A stretch of DNA of 64,000 bases from UBA4744 sp963723165 (GCA_963723165.1 CAVRPP010000008.1:124001-188000), one strand, 5' to 3'. Numbered from the stretch's first letter, positions 32,260 through 41,517 are shown. The notes: generated from the sequence alone by a model not told the origin. Program-made: numbers and translations.

Positions 32260-34197
32260 GTGACGCAGATGGTGCGCCGGCTCACCGGCTCTCCCCCAGC
32301 TATGCGCGGACCCACCAAGGTTTGGTGGCTTACCGCGCTCATTGCTGCGATAGCAATCGCAATCTGGGTCTCGGTGATCGATCTCCCGGTGCTGCGCAAC
32401 TCACCCCTGCTGCCCTGGTGGGTTCTCGCCATCGGCTTCTATGTAGCCGAGCTGGCGGTCGTGCATCTCCGCTTCCGCCATGATGCTCACTCGTTCTCCA
32501 TGAGCGAAATCCCGCTCGTTCTCGGCCTGTTCTTCGCTTCGCCCGGCCATCTGGCGCTAGGCCAGCTCGTTGGGATCGCAGCCGTCTACGTCCTCCACCG
32601 CAGACTCCCCCCGGTCAAGTTCGCCTTCAATATTGCTCAGTTCGGGTTGCAAGGAGCGCTCGCCGTGACGGTCTTCCGCGGGATTGTCGCTCTGGGTGAT
32701 CCACTCGGGGTGATCGGATGGCTCGCAGCAGTGGCCGCCAGCCTGGTTGCAACCATCGCCGCCGACCTCCTCATCAATCTGGCCATCCGCCTGACTGGTG
32801 GACAGGTCCCCCGCCGGGATGTCGTTCAGGTCCTGGCGCTCAGTTCGCTGGCGGGTTCCATGAACGCAAGCCTGGCAGTGAGTGCTGTGGTCCTCCTGTG
32901 GGCGGCACCCTCAGCGAGCTGGTTGGCACTCATGCCACCTGCCATTCTCTTTCTGGCCTATCGAGCCTATGTGTCGCAGCGCCACGAGCGTGCCAAGCTC
33001 GAATCCCTCTACGAAGCCACCCGATCGCTGCACGGATCACCTCAGATCGAAGCCGCCCTGGTTGCCGCCTGCGGGGACGCCACCCGGATGCTCGAAGCCG
33101 AGTACACCGAAATCCTCCTCTTCTCCGAACGGACCCGCCTGGAGACGTACTGGACGGCGGTAGGGCCGGAGAGTCGCCTGCATGTCATGCAGCCTGCGGA
33201 CCTGGCCCCGGGAGCATGGGAACGGCTGGCCGAAGTGGGCAAGGCAACGCTGTTGAATGCGAAAGATGCATCGGCGCTCAGCCTTCCTCCGTCCGATCGG
33301 GGCCTCATCAAAGAAGCCCTCGTCGCTCCCTTGACCGGCGCCGGAGGACTGGTCGGGGTCATCATCGTCTTCAATCGGGTCGGCGACATCAGCTCGTTTG
33401 TTGCAGACGATGTCCCTCTTCTCGACACCCTGGCGAACCAGATCAGCGTGTCGCTGGAGAACGGTCGGTTGGAGGACTCCCTCTCTCAACTGACCGCCCT
33501 GAAAGAGCGCCTCGAGGACGTCATTCGCTCCAAAGACCAGTTCGTGGCATCAGTGAGTCATGAACTGCGGACTCCACTCACGGCGGTGGTCGGGTTGTCA
33601 CACGAGCTCCACGACAACTGGAACATCTATGACACCGCCGACGCCCGCGAGATTGTCGACCTCATCGCTTCTCAGAGCTCGGAGTTGTCCGACATCATCG
33701 AAGATCTGCTCGTCGCAGCCCGCGCAGACATCGGGACACTCACCCTCCAAAGCAACCGCATTGATCTTCGAGCCGAACTCGACGCCGTCATAGCCGGACA
33801 CTGTGTGTCCGGGGGGAACCCGCCGCCGACGGTCGAGATCGAACCGGGGGCCGAGTTCCTTTGGGGCGATCCCCTCCGATTCCGTCAGATCATTCGGAAC
33901 CTTCTGTCCAATGCTGCCCGGTATGGAGGAAGCAACGTATCGGTGCACAGCTATCGGGACGGTCACCGGGTGACGGTGGCAGTGCAAGACGACGGGGCGG
34001 GAGTCCCTCTCGATCGGGCGGCATCGATTTTCGAGCCATACACCTCGGCACACGAGCCGGGCACGCAACCGGGATCAGTGGGACTCGGATTGGCGGTATC
34101 ACGCACTCTGGCGCGGCTCATGGGTGGAGACCTCGTCTACACCCGAACAACCGACCCAACATTCGAGCTAACGATCCCGGCTGATAGCGTCTCGTAA
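32260..34197 (+). CDS. Membrane sensor histidine kinase with GAF domain
   Basis: A 645-residue protein. Residues about 20-245 form seven or so hydrophobic helices (WWLTALIAAIAIAIWVSVID first) of an integral-membrane sensor type. About 260-410 is a GAF-like domain. The phosphoacceptor H434 lies in SVSHELRTPL (HisKA class), and the ATPase domain has IIRNLLSNAARYG, QDDGAGVP and GLGLAVSRTLARLMGG boxes. No response regulator gene is adjacent, so it is an orphan. GTG 32260 follows AGAGGA closely; ATG 32170 is possible but has no ribosome site. The stimulus is unknown. Location next to a DosR-like box hints at oxygen or redox sensing, but the kinase is not of the DosS (HisKA_3) class. Confidence 0.88.
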   Translation: MTQMVRRLTGSPPAMRGPTKVWWLTALIAAIAIAIWVSVIDLPVLRNSPLLPWWVLAIGFYVAELAVVHLRFRHDAHSFSMSEIPLVLGLFFASPGHLALGQLVGIAAVYVLHRRLPPVKFAFNIAQFGLQGALAVTVFRGIVALGDPLGVIGWLAAVAASLVATIAADLLINLAIRLTGGQVPRRDVVQVLALSSLAGSMNASLAVSAVVLLWAAPSASWLALMPPAILFLAYRAYVSQRHERAKLESLYEATRSLHGSPQIEAALVAACGDATRMLEAEYTEILLFSERTRLETYWTAVGPESRLHVMQPADLAPGAWERLAEVGKATLLNAKDASALSLPPSDRGLIKEALVAPLTGAGGLVGVIIVFNRVGDISSFVADDVPLLDTLANQISVSLENGRLEDSLSQLTALKERLEDVIRSKDQFVASVSHELRTPLTAVVGLSHELHDNWNIYDTADAREIVDLIASQSSELSDIIEDLLVAARADIGTLTLQSNRIDLRAELDAVIAGHCVSGGNPPPTVEIEPGAEFLWGDPLRFRQIIRNLLSNAARYGGSNVSVHSYRDGHRVTVAVQDDGAGVPLDRAASIFEPYTSAHEPGTQPGSVGLGLAVSRTLARLMGGDLVYTRTTDPTFELTIPADSVS

Positions 34198-34201
34198 TCG
34201 C

Positions 34202-35008
34202 TCACACATCGAAGGGCGTGTCGGTGAAGTACTCCGAGGCGGCTTTCTCAAGGGTCGGGGCCGCCACGGCCTCGATCCCCAGCCGTTCCCGCAGTGCCTC
34301 GTAGCCACCATCTTCGAGTTCGTGGGCGAGTTCCGGGCCACCCGATTCGACGATCCGTCCATTCATCATCACGTGGATCCGATCGGGGGTGAGATATCGG
34401 AGGATCCGGCTGTAGTGAGTAATCATTACCACGGCCATATCGGGACTGCGCATCGCCTCGACCGCCTCGGCAACCTCCCGGACGGCGTCGATATCGAGGC
34501 CTGAGTCGATCTCGTCGAGGATGGCCACCCGGGGAGCGAGCACCGCCATCTGAAAGATCTCAGAGCGCTTCTTCTCTCCGCCGGACAGATCGACGTTCAC
34601 AGCCCGGTCGAGGAAAGGCTCCATGTCGTATTCCCCGGCCATGGCTGCCAGTCGAGCTTCTATCTGCTCGATGGGTATGGCCCGTTCGTCTGCGATCTCC
34701 TCGAGGAACTCCCGCAATCCAACTCCGGCAATCTCGACCGGATACTGGAAACCCTGCATGAGCCCGAGCCGGGCCCGATCCGTAACGGACTTGTCGAGGA
34801 GCTCCGTGCCTCCCAACTCGGCAGAACCCTCGACGGTGTAGTCCTGTTTGCCGGTCAGCACATGACACAGTGTCGACTTGCCGGAGCCGTTCGGCCCCAT
34901 GATGGCGTGGAATTCTCCAAAGGGAACCTCCAGGTCCACGCCTTTGAGGATGGCGGTCCCACCCACCGACGCCCGGATATCTCGTATCAATAACGCTGCG
35001 CTGGTCAC
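34202..35008 (-). CDS. sufC: Fe-S assembly ATPase SufC (copy 2, divergent)
   Basis: A 268-residue SufC with Walker A GPNGSGKST, Q-loop GFQYPVEIAGVG, signature LSGGEKKRSEI, Walker B VAILDEIDSGLD and ITHYSRIL. It differs clearly from copy 1 and has a C-terminal extension of about 20 residues (VAAPTLEKAASEYFTD). It is the third gene of sufD-Rieske-sufC; GTG 35008 overlaps the Rieske stop by 4 bp (GTGA). Being next to sufD, it is probably the ATPase of the main SufBCD complex, leaving copy 1 for a special role or as an alternative subunit. It ends 4 bp from the convergent kinase. Confidence 0.92.
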   Translation of the reverse strand: MTSAALLIRDIRASVGGTAILKGVDLEVPFGEFHAIMGPNGSGKSTLCHVLTGKQDYTVEGSAELGGTELLDKSVTDRARLGLMQGFQYPVEIAGVGLREFLEEIADERAIPIEQIEARLAAMAGEYDMEPFLDRAVNVDLSGGEKKRSEIFQMAVLAPRVAILDEIDSGLDIDAVREVAEAVEAMRSPDMAVVMITHYSRILRYLTPDRIHVMMNGRIVESGGPELAHELEDGGYEALRERLGIEAVAAPTLEKAASEYFTDTPFDV

Positions 35009-35331
35009 AATTCCTCCCGATCGTCGAGGAGCAGGAAGAGATCGCCGCCCTCAGTCTTGGTTTGGTAGACAGGCACGGGCTTCGTGGCGGGAAGCGACAG
35101 TGGCTCGCCCGTCCGCAGATCGAACGTGGCCCCGTGACGGGGGCATTCGATCTCAAAATCGAAGACTTCCCCCTCTGACAATGAAGCCTCGGCGTGGCTG
35201 CACTGGTCTCCGACGGCGAGCACCTGGTCGCCGAGCCGGAAAACCGCAATGCAATGGCGGCCTGCCTCAACTCGCACACCGCGCCCCTCCGGGAGCGAAG
35301 CGGTGTCCGTGATCCTGGTCCAATCGGCCAT
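35005..35331 (-). CDS. Rieske [2Fe-2S] ferredoxin in the suf cluster
   Basis: A 108-residue Rieske domain with the two ligand pairs C44/H46 (CSHAEAS) and C63/H66 (CPRHG). It resembles the small soluble ferredoxins of non-haem oxygenases, and such a gene is often found between sufD and sufC in Actinobacteria, suggesting it gives electrons for cluster assembly or is a client that reports on it. The ATG shares one base with the sufD stop (TAATG), and the stop overlaps sufC, so all three are translated together. Confidence 0.92.
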   Translation of the reverse strand: MADWTRITDTASLPEGRGVRVEAGRHCIAVFRLGDQVLAVGDQCSHAEASLSEGEVFDFEIECPRHGATFDLRTGEPLSLPATKPVPVYQTKTEGGDLFLLLDDREEL

Positions 35332-36632
35332 TACACCCTGCCTTCCAACTGCGCTTCAACGAACTTCCGGTTCACCGCCGCCCGGACCGGAACGGCCAGA
35401 GCGGGATGGGGCAGCCGGTTGATGACTTCTTCGAAGAACCCATGCACCAGGAGACGGGCGGCTCTTGCTTCGGACAGACCTCTGCTCATCAGGTAGTAGA
35501 GGGGCTCGTCCTCCAGAGGCCCGACGGTGGAACCGTGTCCGCAGATCACATCGTTGCTGAGAATCTCCAGATTGGGGACCGAGTGAGCCGAAGCGCCTTC
35601 CGAAAGGACCAGATTGCGGTTCGTTTCAAAGGCGCTCACCTTGGCGACGTCCTTTTCGATCTTCACGAGACCGGTGAACACCGAGTTGGCCTGGTCCTCA
35701 ACTGCACCCTTGAGAAAGACGTTCGAGGATGTATTCGATCCCAGATGGTTCATGAAGAGCCGGTAGTCGAGGGTTTGCTGCTGTTCTCCAAAGAACAAGC
35801 CGACCAGATCTGTCGAAGCCCCGCGCCCGGCCACGTCGAGACTGAGATGCAATCGCCCCAACCGGCCGCCAAGGCCCACCTCACCCAAGCGAGCGCTCGC
35901 GTCTCGACCGATGAGAACCCGCTGATGAGCGACGCTATGGGTCTCATATCCGAACTGCTGCACGGTACTGAGCTTGAGCCTCGCACCGTCCTGGACAAAA
36001 GCCTCGACCTGGGGATTCACGACCAGGGATCGCCCGTCCGGCGATCGGAACCCGATCACGACGCTTGCGTCGGCATTCTGTTCAACCACCAGCGTGATGT
36101 GCGGGAATGACACCGTGCCCTCAGCGATTGCCTGCACATCGATGTAGAAAGGTCTTTCGACATGGCGATTGGCCGGTATACGAAGAAACACCCCGTCGTG
36201 GGAGAAAGCGTGGTGGGCTGCCGAGAACAGGTCGAGGTCTGCTGCGATTCCTGTGCCGATCAGGCCGGCGATGGCGTTCTCCGGGCCCGAGAATATCTGC
36301 ACCATGGACGCAAACTCGACCCCTTCCTCCTCGACCTGTAGGTCAATGACGCTGCCGTCCACAATGGTCGCCCTCCCGGCGGTGGATCCAAGCGCTGCGG
36401 CGATATCGTCGGTGTCATCCATGCCTCCACCCGGGGACGGAGCCAGGGTGAGGTCCTGAAGGCGAAAAGGAAGGTCCACATATCGCCAGACTTCCTCTGC
36501 AGAGGTGGGCATCTCGAGTTTCTCGAAGAAGGCCAACGCCTGCCGCCGCCGGGCGGTCACCCAATCGGCGACGCCGTCTGCGAGCAGATCGACAGAGTCC
36601 GGCCGGAGCGGAAGAGCGGGGCGAGATGGCAC
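35331..36632 (-). CDS. sufD: Fe-S assembly scaffold subunit SufD
   Basis: A 433-residue SufB/SufD-family protein with the C-terminal beta-helix and motifs of SufD: VFLKGAVEDQANSVFTGLVK, LSEGASAHSVPNLEILSNDV, CGHGSTVGPLEDEPLYYLMS and RGLSEARAARLLVHGF. It pairs with SufB to form the scaffold that SufC drives. GTG 36632 follows GAGGAG by 7 nt. It heads sufD-Rieske-sufC; its usual upstream partner sufB is 10.5 kb away (47158-48567) on the same strand. Confidence 0.93.
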   Translation of the reverse strand: MPSRPALPLRPDSVDLLADGVADWVTARRRQALAFFEKLEMPTSAEEVWRYVDLPFRLQDLTLAPSPGGGMDDTDDIAAALGSTAGRATIVDGSVIDLQVEEEGVEFASMVQIFSGPENAIAGLIGTGIAADLDLFSAAHHAFSHDGVFLRIPANRHVERPFYIDVQAIAEGTVSFPHITLVVEQNADASVVIGFRSPDGRSLVVNPQVEAFVQDGARLKLSTVQQFGYETHSVAHQRVLIGRDASARLGEVGLGGRLGRLHLSLDVAGRGASTDLVGLFFGEQQQTLDYRLFMNHLGSNTSSNVFLKGAVEDQANSVFTGLVKIEKDVAKVSAFETNRNLVLSEGASAHSVPNLEILSNDVICGHGSTVGPLEDEPLYYLMSRGLSEARAARLLVHGFFEEVINRLPHPALAVPVRAAVNRKFVEAQLEGRV

Positions 36633-36719
36633 GAAAGAACTCCTCGAGGGTGATGAAGGACCATGGTATTAGCACTGGGCAGATAGGAGAAACGGAACGC
36701 CCTTGTCCTTTACCTATAC

Positions 36720-37409
36720 CTAGCGCCCGCTTGCGACGAGCTCTCTCGCTCTTTCGAAGACCGAGTCCAGCATCTCCTCGGTGAGCCGGCCGGTGAACGT
36801 GTTCTGCTGACTGGGGTGGTACGAGGCCACCAGCACTGGACCGGCGGGCTGCAGGTGGATCTCCAGACCGTGCGCGAAGCGAGGGCGCGGTTTCGGAACC
36901 GTCACGCCGCGAGCGTTGAGGATCCTCAGCACCTGTACATACGCCATACCACCGAGGGGAACGACCACCTCCACCCGTTGGAGCTCGTCGAATTCCCTCT
37001 CGAGCCACTGCCGGCACGTCTCCTTTTCGAACGTGTCGGGCTTGTTGTCGGGAGGAGCACATCGCACGATGGCACTCACGAATGCATCGCTGAGCCGCAG
37101 GCCGTCGTCCGGGGAGAGTGATTCAGGTTGGTTGGCGAAACCGGCGCGGTGCAGCGAACGGAACAGCCAATCACCCGATCGGTCGCCGGTGAACATCCGA
37201 CCGGTTCGATTAGCGCCGTGCGCCGCAGGCGCCAGCCCGACAACGAGGAGTCTCGCTTGCGGATCCCCGAATCCCGGTACCGGTTTGGCCCAGTAGTCCC
37301 ACTCCCGGTAGGCGGCACGCTTGTCGCGACCGGCCTGCTCTCTCCAGGAGACCAGCCGCGGACACTGCCGACAGTTGATCAGGTCTTTGCGTAATGAGGC
37401 AATCGTCAT
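36720..37409 (-). CDS. Uracil-DNA glycosylase, family 5 (UdgB-like)
   Basis: A 229-residue Fe-S DNA glycosylase. Motif 1 is GLAPAAHGANRTGRMFTGD, which lacks the catalytic Asp of family 4 and is characteristic of family 5; motif 2 is HPSQQNTFTGRLTEE. Four cysteines (C13, C16 in CRQCPRL; then IVRCAPPDN and ETCRQWL) should hold a [4Fe-4S] cluster. It removes uracil and other deaminated bases from DNA. ATG 37409 fits a TACGAT box 7 nt upstream; the open frame extends to 37586 but lacks homology there. Confidence 0.92.
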   Translation of the reverse strand: MTIASLRKDLINCRQCPRLVSWREQAGRDKRAAYREWDYWAKPVPGFGDPQARLLVVGLAPAAHGANRTGRMFTGDRSGDWLFRSLHRAGFANQPESLSPDDGLRLSDAFVSAIVRCAPPDNKPDTFEKETCRQWLEREFDELQRVEVVVPLGGMAYVQVLRILNARGVTVPKPRPRFAHGLEIHLQPAGPVLVASYHPSQQNTFTGRLTEEMLDSVFERARELVASGR

Positions 37410-37416
37410 CGGCCGA

Positions 37417-37422
37417 ATCGTA
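37417..37422 (-). promoter_or_regulatory. Candidate leaderless -10 box TACGAT
   Basis: Minus-strand TACGAT ends 7 nt before the glycosylase ATG, which has no Shine-Dalgarno. Confidence 0.5.
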
Positions 37423-37483
37423 CAAGGCGGAAAAACCGATCGGGTTCCGGCAGAATGGCATACCAATAGAGGAATGAGGAACC

Positions 37484-38293
37484 ATGGGCAAGATCGGACG
37501 AACCGTTGAACTGGCGAAAGCCTCGCTCGAGGTCCTGCGAGCAGACAAGGAACTCCTTCTACTTCCCATCCTCTCGTTTGTCGCAAGCGCCGTTGTGGCA
37601 GCCACCTTCCTGATTCCTACTCTTCTGGTTGTCGATCAGGAAAGCCCACTGACCTACGTCATCGCTTTCGTCACCTACGTGGCTCTCGCCTACGTGACGA
37701 TCTTCTTCAACACCGCCCTTGTCGCGGCTGCCGATGAACGATTGCAGGGCGGCGATCCCACTCTCGGGAGCGCCCTGCGGGGAGCCTCACAGAGGGCAGG
37801 ACGCATCTTCCCGTGGGCGGTGGTATCGGCCACCGTTTCGATCCTGCTCCGGACGTTGGAACAGCGTGGAGGGATCTTCGGCCGCATCGCAGCTTCCCTG
37901 GCGGGTCTCGCCTGGGGTTTAGTCACCTTTCTCGTGATCCCGGTGCTGGTTATCGAAGACGTTCCGGTTCGGGATGCGATCCGCAGATCCGGAGAATTGT
38001 TCAAGCGGACCTGGGGCGAGAATGTCGTGGCGATGGTTGGATTCGGGCTGCTCGGGTTTCTGGCCGTACTTCCGGCAGTCGCCCTTGTTGGACTGGCAGT
38101 GGCGGGCGGCAACGGCACCGTGGCGGCTATCTCGGTGGCCGTAGCAGTTGTGTGGATAGTCGGTGTTGCCGTGGTGCTGTCTGCCCTGAACGCCATCTTC
38201 CAGACCGCTCTGTACCGCTACGCGGCGGACGGAACGCCGGTCGGGCCATTCACCCCGGAAATCATGGGGTCGGCGTTCGCCCCGAAGCGGTAG
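37484..38293 (+). CDS. DUF6159-type multi-span membrane protein
   Basis: A 269-residue integral membrane protein with about five to six helices (ELLLLPILSFVASAVVAATF first; LLGFLAVLPAVALVGLAVAG later). The pattern DKELLLLPILS at the start and FFNTALVAAADERLQGGDPT in the middle matches the DUF6159 family, which has no assigned activity. GAGGA lies 5 nt before the ATG. It is divergent from the glycosylase gene and convergent with the lipoprotein gene after it. Confidence 0.75.
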   Translation: MGKIGRTVELAKASLEVLRADKELLLLPILSFVASAVVAATFLIPTLLVVDQESPLTYVIAFVTYVALAYVTIFFNTALVAAADERLQGGDPTLGSALRGASQRAGRIFPWAVVSATVSILLRTLEQRGGIFGRIAASLAGLAWGLVTFLVIPVLVIEDVPVRDAIRRSGELFKRTWGENVVAMVGFGLLGFLAVLPAVALVGLAVAGGNGTVAAISVAVAVVWIVGVAVVLSALNAIFQTALYRYAADGTPVGPFTPEIMGSAFAPKR

Positions 38294-38300
38294 CCCCTGA

Positions 38301-39869
38301 TCAATCGGCGGCGGCGTCGGAGCTTTCCGGCTTGAGAGCACCCGGCGTATGGTTGCTGTTGGCGTTCCACAGCATCCAGCCGACCCCGTACTTCTCCGCT
38401 GCGTTGATTTCGGCCCGCACCTCGGAAGGGCCGTAGTAGTAGTCGGCCAACCAGGGGCGCATGATGGCGGTCGACTGCAAGCGAGGCATGCCGGCGGCCA
38501 GCGCCGCATCGATGACACCAAACGGGTTGTCGAATGGCTTGTCAAAGCCGAAAGAACCATCCGAATAGTGATCCGGGTAGATCATGGGGCTGATGGCGTC
38601 GACCGACCCGGACAGATCCTCGGTCCTTTGCCCGATACCCTGATCGTCGGGTACGGACAGGATGATGGCGAACACGTCCGCAGACACTGCACATCCGAGC
38701 GGATTCAACATCTTGCGAGCCTCCTGCAAGAAAGCGGCGATAACCCCGACCCGGGCGGCCCCCGCAACCGGGTCGTTGTATGCACCCAGATAGGCGACTC
38801 CTCCGTCGAACCTGACCGAAGACCCGAAACCATCGGGGAAGCGGACGTAGTCGAACTGAATCTCATGGACGCCGGCCTCGCACGCCTCCTTGGCGAGGTC
38901 GAGCGCATATTGCCGGGCGGCCGGATCGGTCGGGTCGAGGAAGTACTGGCCGTTCTTCTCAAACGGGGTCCCGTCCGCGTTGGTTATGGCCAGATCGACC
39001 ATGGCCCGTGCAGCCACAGGATCCTGAAACGTCACCAGTCGACCAATCATGTAGAGGTCGTGTTGTTCTAATTCCTCCACGAGCTCCTCGAGCTGATAAA
39101 ACTCACGTGTTGCTTCGACCTGGCGAGCGAGAGGGACCGCAGATTGGTAGTACACGCGCCCCGACTCATCTTTCAGATCCACGACCAGCGCGTTGATCTC
39201 GGTCGTGTCGGCCAGTTCCAGGAGCCCGTTCCACGCCTCGGTATTCTGCGGCGTCCAACCGGTGACATGAAGGGCCTTCACCACCCGCGGTTCGAGAACG
39301 ATGTCCAGGGCCTCGCTCAACCCATCCCAGGCTGTGGTGGCAGGTAGCCAAGCCGGCCGCGTTGCGACCGCTTCCCCTGCAAGCACCCGTTCCAAACGAA
39401 AGGAACCGTTGGCCCCACTGGTGGTACCCACGTCACCCAGCTGCACCGCGGCGCCCTCGATCCCATCGCCTTCCGGATCCGTGACCCGACCGGTGAGCAC
39501 CACCGGTTGAAGAGCTAGGACCACCGGATCGTCGCTGAAGGTTTCGAGGGAGGCCGTTGCATCGTGGAATCCCGGAGCGGCGGCAACCACCAGAATCGGC
39601 TCGTCGTTCCAGACGGTGGACGCCATTCCGGCCCCGTCGGTCTCCGTGACGGCGCCTTGGAAATCGACCTGTGCCCCAACCATCGACTCACCGGTGTCGT
39701 CGACCACAGTGACGGAGACAGAAGGAGGTGGTGGAGGCGGTGGCACGGGAGTCTCTCCGACGACAACCATCGACGTATTGAGACAGGCGCTCAGACCCAG
39801 CGAACCCGCCAGAAACAAGGCAAGACGCGGTCTGCTGGTCGCCTTCCGAAGGACCCGGCCGGTGTGCAT
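38301..39869 (-). CDS. Lipoprotein with glycoside-hydrolase-like TIM barrel (DUF4015 family)
   Basis: A 522-residue exported protein. A basic N-terminus and hydrophobic stretch end in the lipobox LSAC (C about 29), then a Pro-rich spacer. Two small beta-sandwich (carboxypeptidase-regulatory-like) domains follow (about 48-195; VTGRVTDPEGDGIEGAAVQL in the second). Residues about 200-505 resemble the DUF4015 putative glycoside hydrolase barrel: LVVDLKDESGRVYYQSAVPL, EIQFDYVRFPDG with the likely catalytic Asp, VSADVFAII, and AISPMIYPDHYSDGSFG. It probably acts on a cell-wall or extracellular glycan. A TACCCT box 8 nt before the ATG suggests leaderless transcription. Confidence 0.82.
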   Translation of the reverse strand: MHTGRVLRKATSRPRLALFLAGSLGLSACLNTSMVVVGETPVPPPPPPPSVSVTVVDDTGESMVGAQVDFQGAVTETDGAGMASTVWNDEPILVVAAAPGFHDATASLETFSDDPVVLALQPVVLTGRVTDPEGDGIEGAAVQLGDVGTTSGANGSFRLERVLAGEAVATRPAWLPATTAWDGLSEALDIVLEPRVVKALHVTGWTPQNTEAWNGLLELADTTEINALVVDLKDESGRVYYQSAVPLARQVEATREFYQLEELVEELEQHDLYMIGRLVTFQDPVAARAMVDLAITNADGTPFEKNGQYFLDPTDPAARQYALDLAKEACEAGVHEIQFDYVRFPDGFGSSVRFDGGVAYLGAYNDPVAGAARVGVIAAFLQEARKMLNPLGCAVSADVFAIILSVPDDQGIGQRTEDLSGSVDAISPMIYPDHYSDGSFGFDKPFDNPFGVIDAALAAGMPRLQSTAIMRPWLADYYYGPSEVRAEINAAEKYGVGWMLWNANSNHTPGALKPESSDAAAD

Positions 39870-39877
39870 AACACGAG

Positions 39878-39883
39878 AGGGTA
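39878..39883 (-). promoter_or_regulatory. Candidate leaderless -10 box TACCCT
   Basis: Minus-strand TACCCT ends 8 nt before the lipoprotein ATG at 39869. Confidence 0.45.
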
Positions 39884-40009
39884 CTCATTTTGGGCAATTG
39901 ACCGACAACCGAAAGGGTCCCGGCGACCGGCAAGAATCGATTCTCCGTTGTCAGTGTCACTCCGGCGTGATACCTTGCAAATGCTGGCAATGACAGGAGA
40001 CGTTGAAGC

Positions 40010-40942
40010 TTGCCCAAGCGCGGCCGTGATTCAGTCCCTATGTACGACACGGTGGGCATTTATCTCGAAGAGGTTTCTGCCCACACCTTGCTTGATGCCG
40101 AAGACGAGGTGCGATTGGCGCGGGCGATGGAGGCCGGCCGCAAAGCACAGCACAAGCTCGAATCAGGCGATGAGCTGACCCCAACGGACCGGGCCAAGCT
40201 CTATCGACTCGCCCATGCCGGCGAAGAAGCGAAGATGATGTTCATCCGCTGCAATCTGCGCCTGGTCATCTCCATAGCCAAACGGTACGCAGGCCGCGGA
40301 CTCGACCTCCTCGACCTGATTCAAGAAGGAAACCTTGGCTTGATCCGGGCAGTCGAGAAATTCGACTGGCGGAAGGGTTTCAAGTTCTCAACATACGCAA
40401 CCTGGTGGATCCGCCAGGCCATCACCCGGGGACTCGGCAATCAAGCACGCACGATTCGACTGCCCGTCCACATGGTCGATGTTGTGAGGACCGTCCAGGA
40501 CACAGAACAGGCCCTGGCCGAGGAACTTCGCCGGCCCCCGACTCTGGCGGAGATTGCCGAGGCAAGTGGACTCGACGTCGAACGGGTTCAGGCGGCCCTC
40601 TCGGCCCCTTCCGACACCGTGTCCCTCGACCGACCCGTAGGCGAAGAGGGAGATGCAGAACTTCAGGACTTCGTGGAAGACGAGAGCGCCCCGGACCCGT
40701 TCGGACACACGGCCGCAGTCATGCGGCGCCTCCACTTGATCGACGCTCTCCGGATCCTCGAGGAGGGCGAGCGTCAGGTCCTGATGATGCGGTTCGGACT
40801 CGACGGAGGCGAACCGCGGACGCTGTCGGATGTCGGCAAGATCTTCAACCTGACCCGGGAGCGAGTCCGACAGATCGAGGGAAGAGCCATCTCGAAACTC
40901 AGACACCCCTCATGTTCCATCGATCTCGAGTCCTTGCTGTAA
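40010..40942 (+). CDS. RNA polymerase sigma factor, sigma-70 group 1/2
   Basis: A 310-residue sigma factor with regions 1.2 to 4: VGIYLEEVSAHTLLDAEDEV (1.2), NLRLVISIAKRYAGRGLDLL then DLIQEGNLGLIRAVEKFDWR (2.1-2.2), KGFKFSTYATWWIRQAITRG (2.3-2.4), TLAEIAEASG (3) and LTRERVRQIEGRAISKLRHP (4.2). It lacks the long N-terminal extension of the housekeeping sigma, so a group 2 factor is most likely. TTG 40010 follows AGGAGA by 9 nt; ATG 40040 is an alternative. Region 2.4 is close to the housekeeping type, so it should read TANNNT -10 boxes of the kind seen throughout the window. Confidence 0.92.
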   Translation: MPKRGRDSVPMYDTVGIYLEEVSAHTLLDAEDEVRLARAMEAGRKAQHKLESGDELTPTDRAKLYRLAHAGEEAKMMFIRCNLRLVISIAKRYAGRGLDLLDLIQEGNLGLIRAVEKFDWRKGFKFSTYATWWIRQAITRGLGNQARTIRLPVHMVDVVRTVQDTEQALAEELRRPPTLAEIAEASGLDVERVQAALSAPSDTVSLDRPVGEEGDAELQDFVEDESAPDPFGHTAAVMRRLHLIDALRILEEGERQVLMMRFGLDGGEPRTLSDVGKIFNLTRERVRQIEGRAISKLRHPSCSIDLESLL

Positions 40943-40945
40943 CCT
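40940..40945 (+). promoter_or_regulatory. Candidate leaderless -10 box TAACCT overlapping the sigma-factor stop
   Basis: TAACCT includes the sigma gene's TAA stop and ends 6 nt before ATG 40952. Confidence 0.5.
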
Positions 40946-40951
40946 GCCGTC

Positions 40952-41212
40952 ATGGACTTTGAATTCACCCCCAACATGCTCATCATCGTTGCTGCTGCCG
41001 CCTTAGGCGGTTTGTTGGGAGGTATTCTCACCGGACGGAAAGCTTCCGTCGTTGGTTCACTCTTGATGGGCATCATCGGCGGTCTAGTCACCACCGTTTT
41101 GGCGCGTGCTGCCGAGTTCCCACCCGTCGTTGAAGTGGCCGGCTACTCGGCTGTGTATGCCGTCGTCGGTGGCCTCTTCCTGGCCGCAGTGGTCGGCTTC
41201 GGAAGCCGCTAG
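40952..41212 (+). CDS. Small glycine-rich membrane protein, GlsB/YeaQ-like
   Basis: An 86-residue protein with three hydrophobic segments (NMLIIVAAAALGGLLGGILT, VVGSLLMGIIGGLVTTVL, YSAVYAVVGGLFLAAVVGFG). The regular glycine spacing resembles the transglycosylase-associated GlsB/YeaQ family of small envelope proteins linked to stress; that match is tentative. It starts 9 nt after the sigma factor and has its own leaderless-type box. Confidence 0.65.
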   Translation: MDFEFTPNMLIIVAAAALGGLLGGILTGRKASVVGSLLMGIIGGLVTTVLARAAEFPPVVEVAGYSAVYAVVGGLFLAAVVGFGSR

Positions 41213-41517
41213 TCGTCCGTACTTCGCGGGTTCTCGTGCCCGGATTGTCCCCCGAGGTTTGGTGCCAGCAGACCTGTCGCGTCGGTTGAGGGTGGAGGTT
41301 CGCCTGCTCCCCGGGGTCTGTCTCCTGTGCATCGAGGGACAACGTGACCCGCTCGAGGAGTTGAGGTGGTGCACCACAGGTGAGCGGCGCCCCGGGAGGG
41401 ACCGTGCAGAATGGGGCAGTCTTGGATGGCACGAAACCTCGATGACGCTCGTGCATGTTCCACGACGGACAGCGTTGCTCAACGTTTTTTGTCATACCTA
41501 GACGGTATGTTTGATGG
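41213..41517. other. Non-coding gap before the DUF222-HNH gene
   Basis: No gene supported. It contains a perfect palindrome GTGGTGCACCAC (41366-41377) and, at its right end, the CATACC/GGTATG inverted repeat described separately. Confidence 0.5.
41493..41509. promoter_or_regulatory. Inverted repeat CATACC-TAGAC-GGTATG, probable operator
   Basis: Perfect 6-bp arms with a 5-nt spacer. It overlaps the candidate leaderless -10 box TATGTT (41506-41511), 6 nt before ATG 41518, so a bound repressor would block transcription. Confidence 0.5.
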
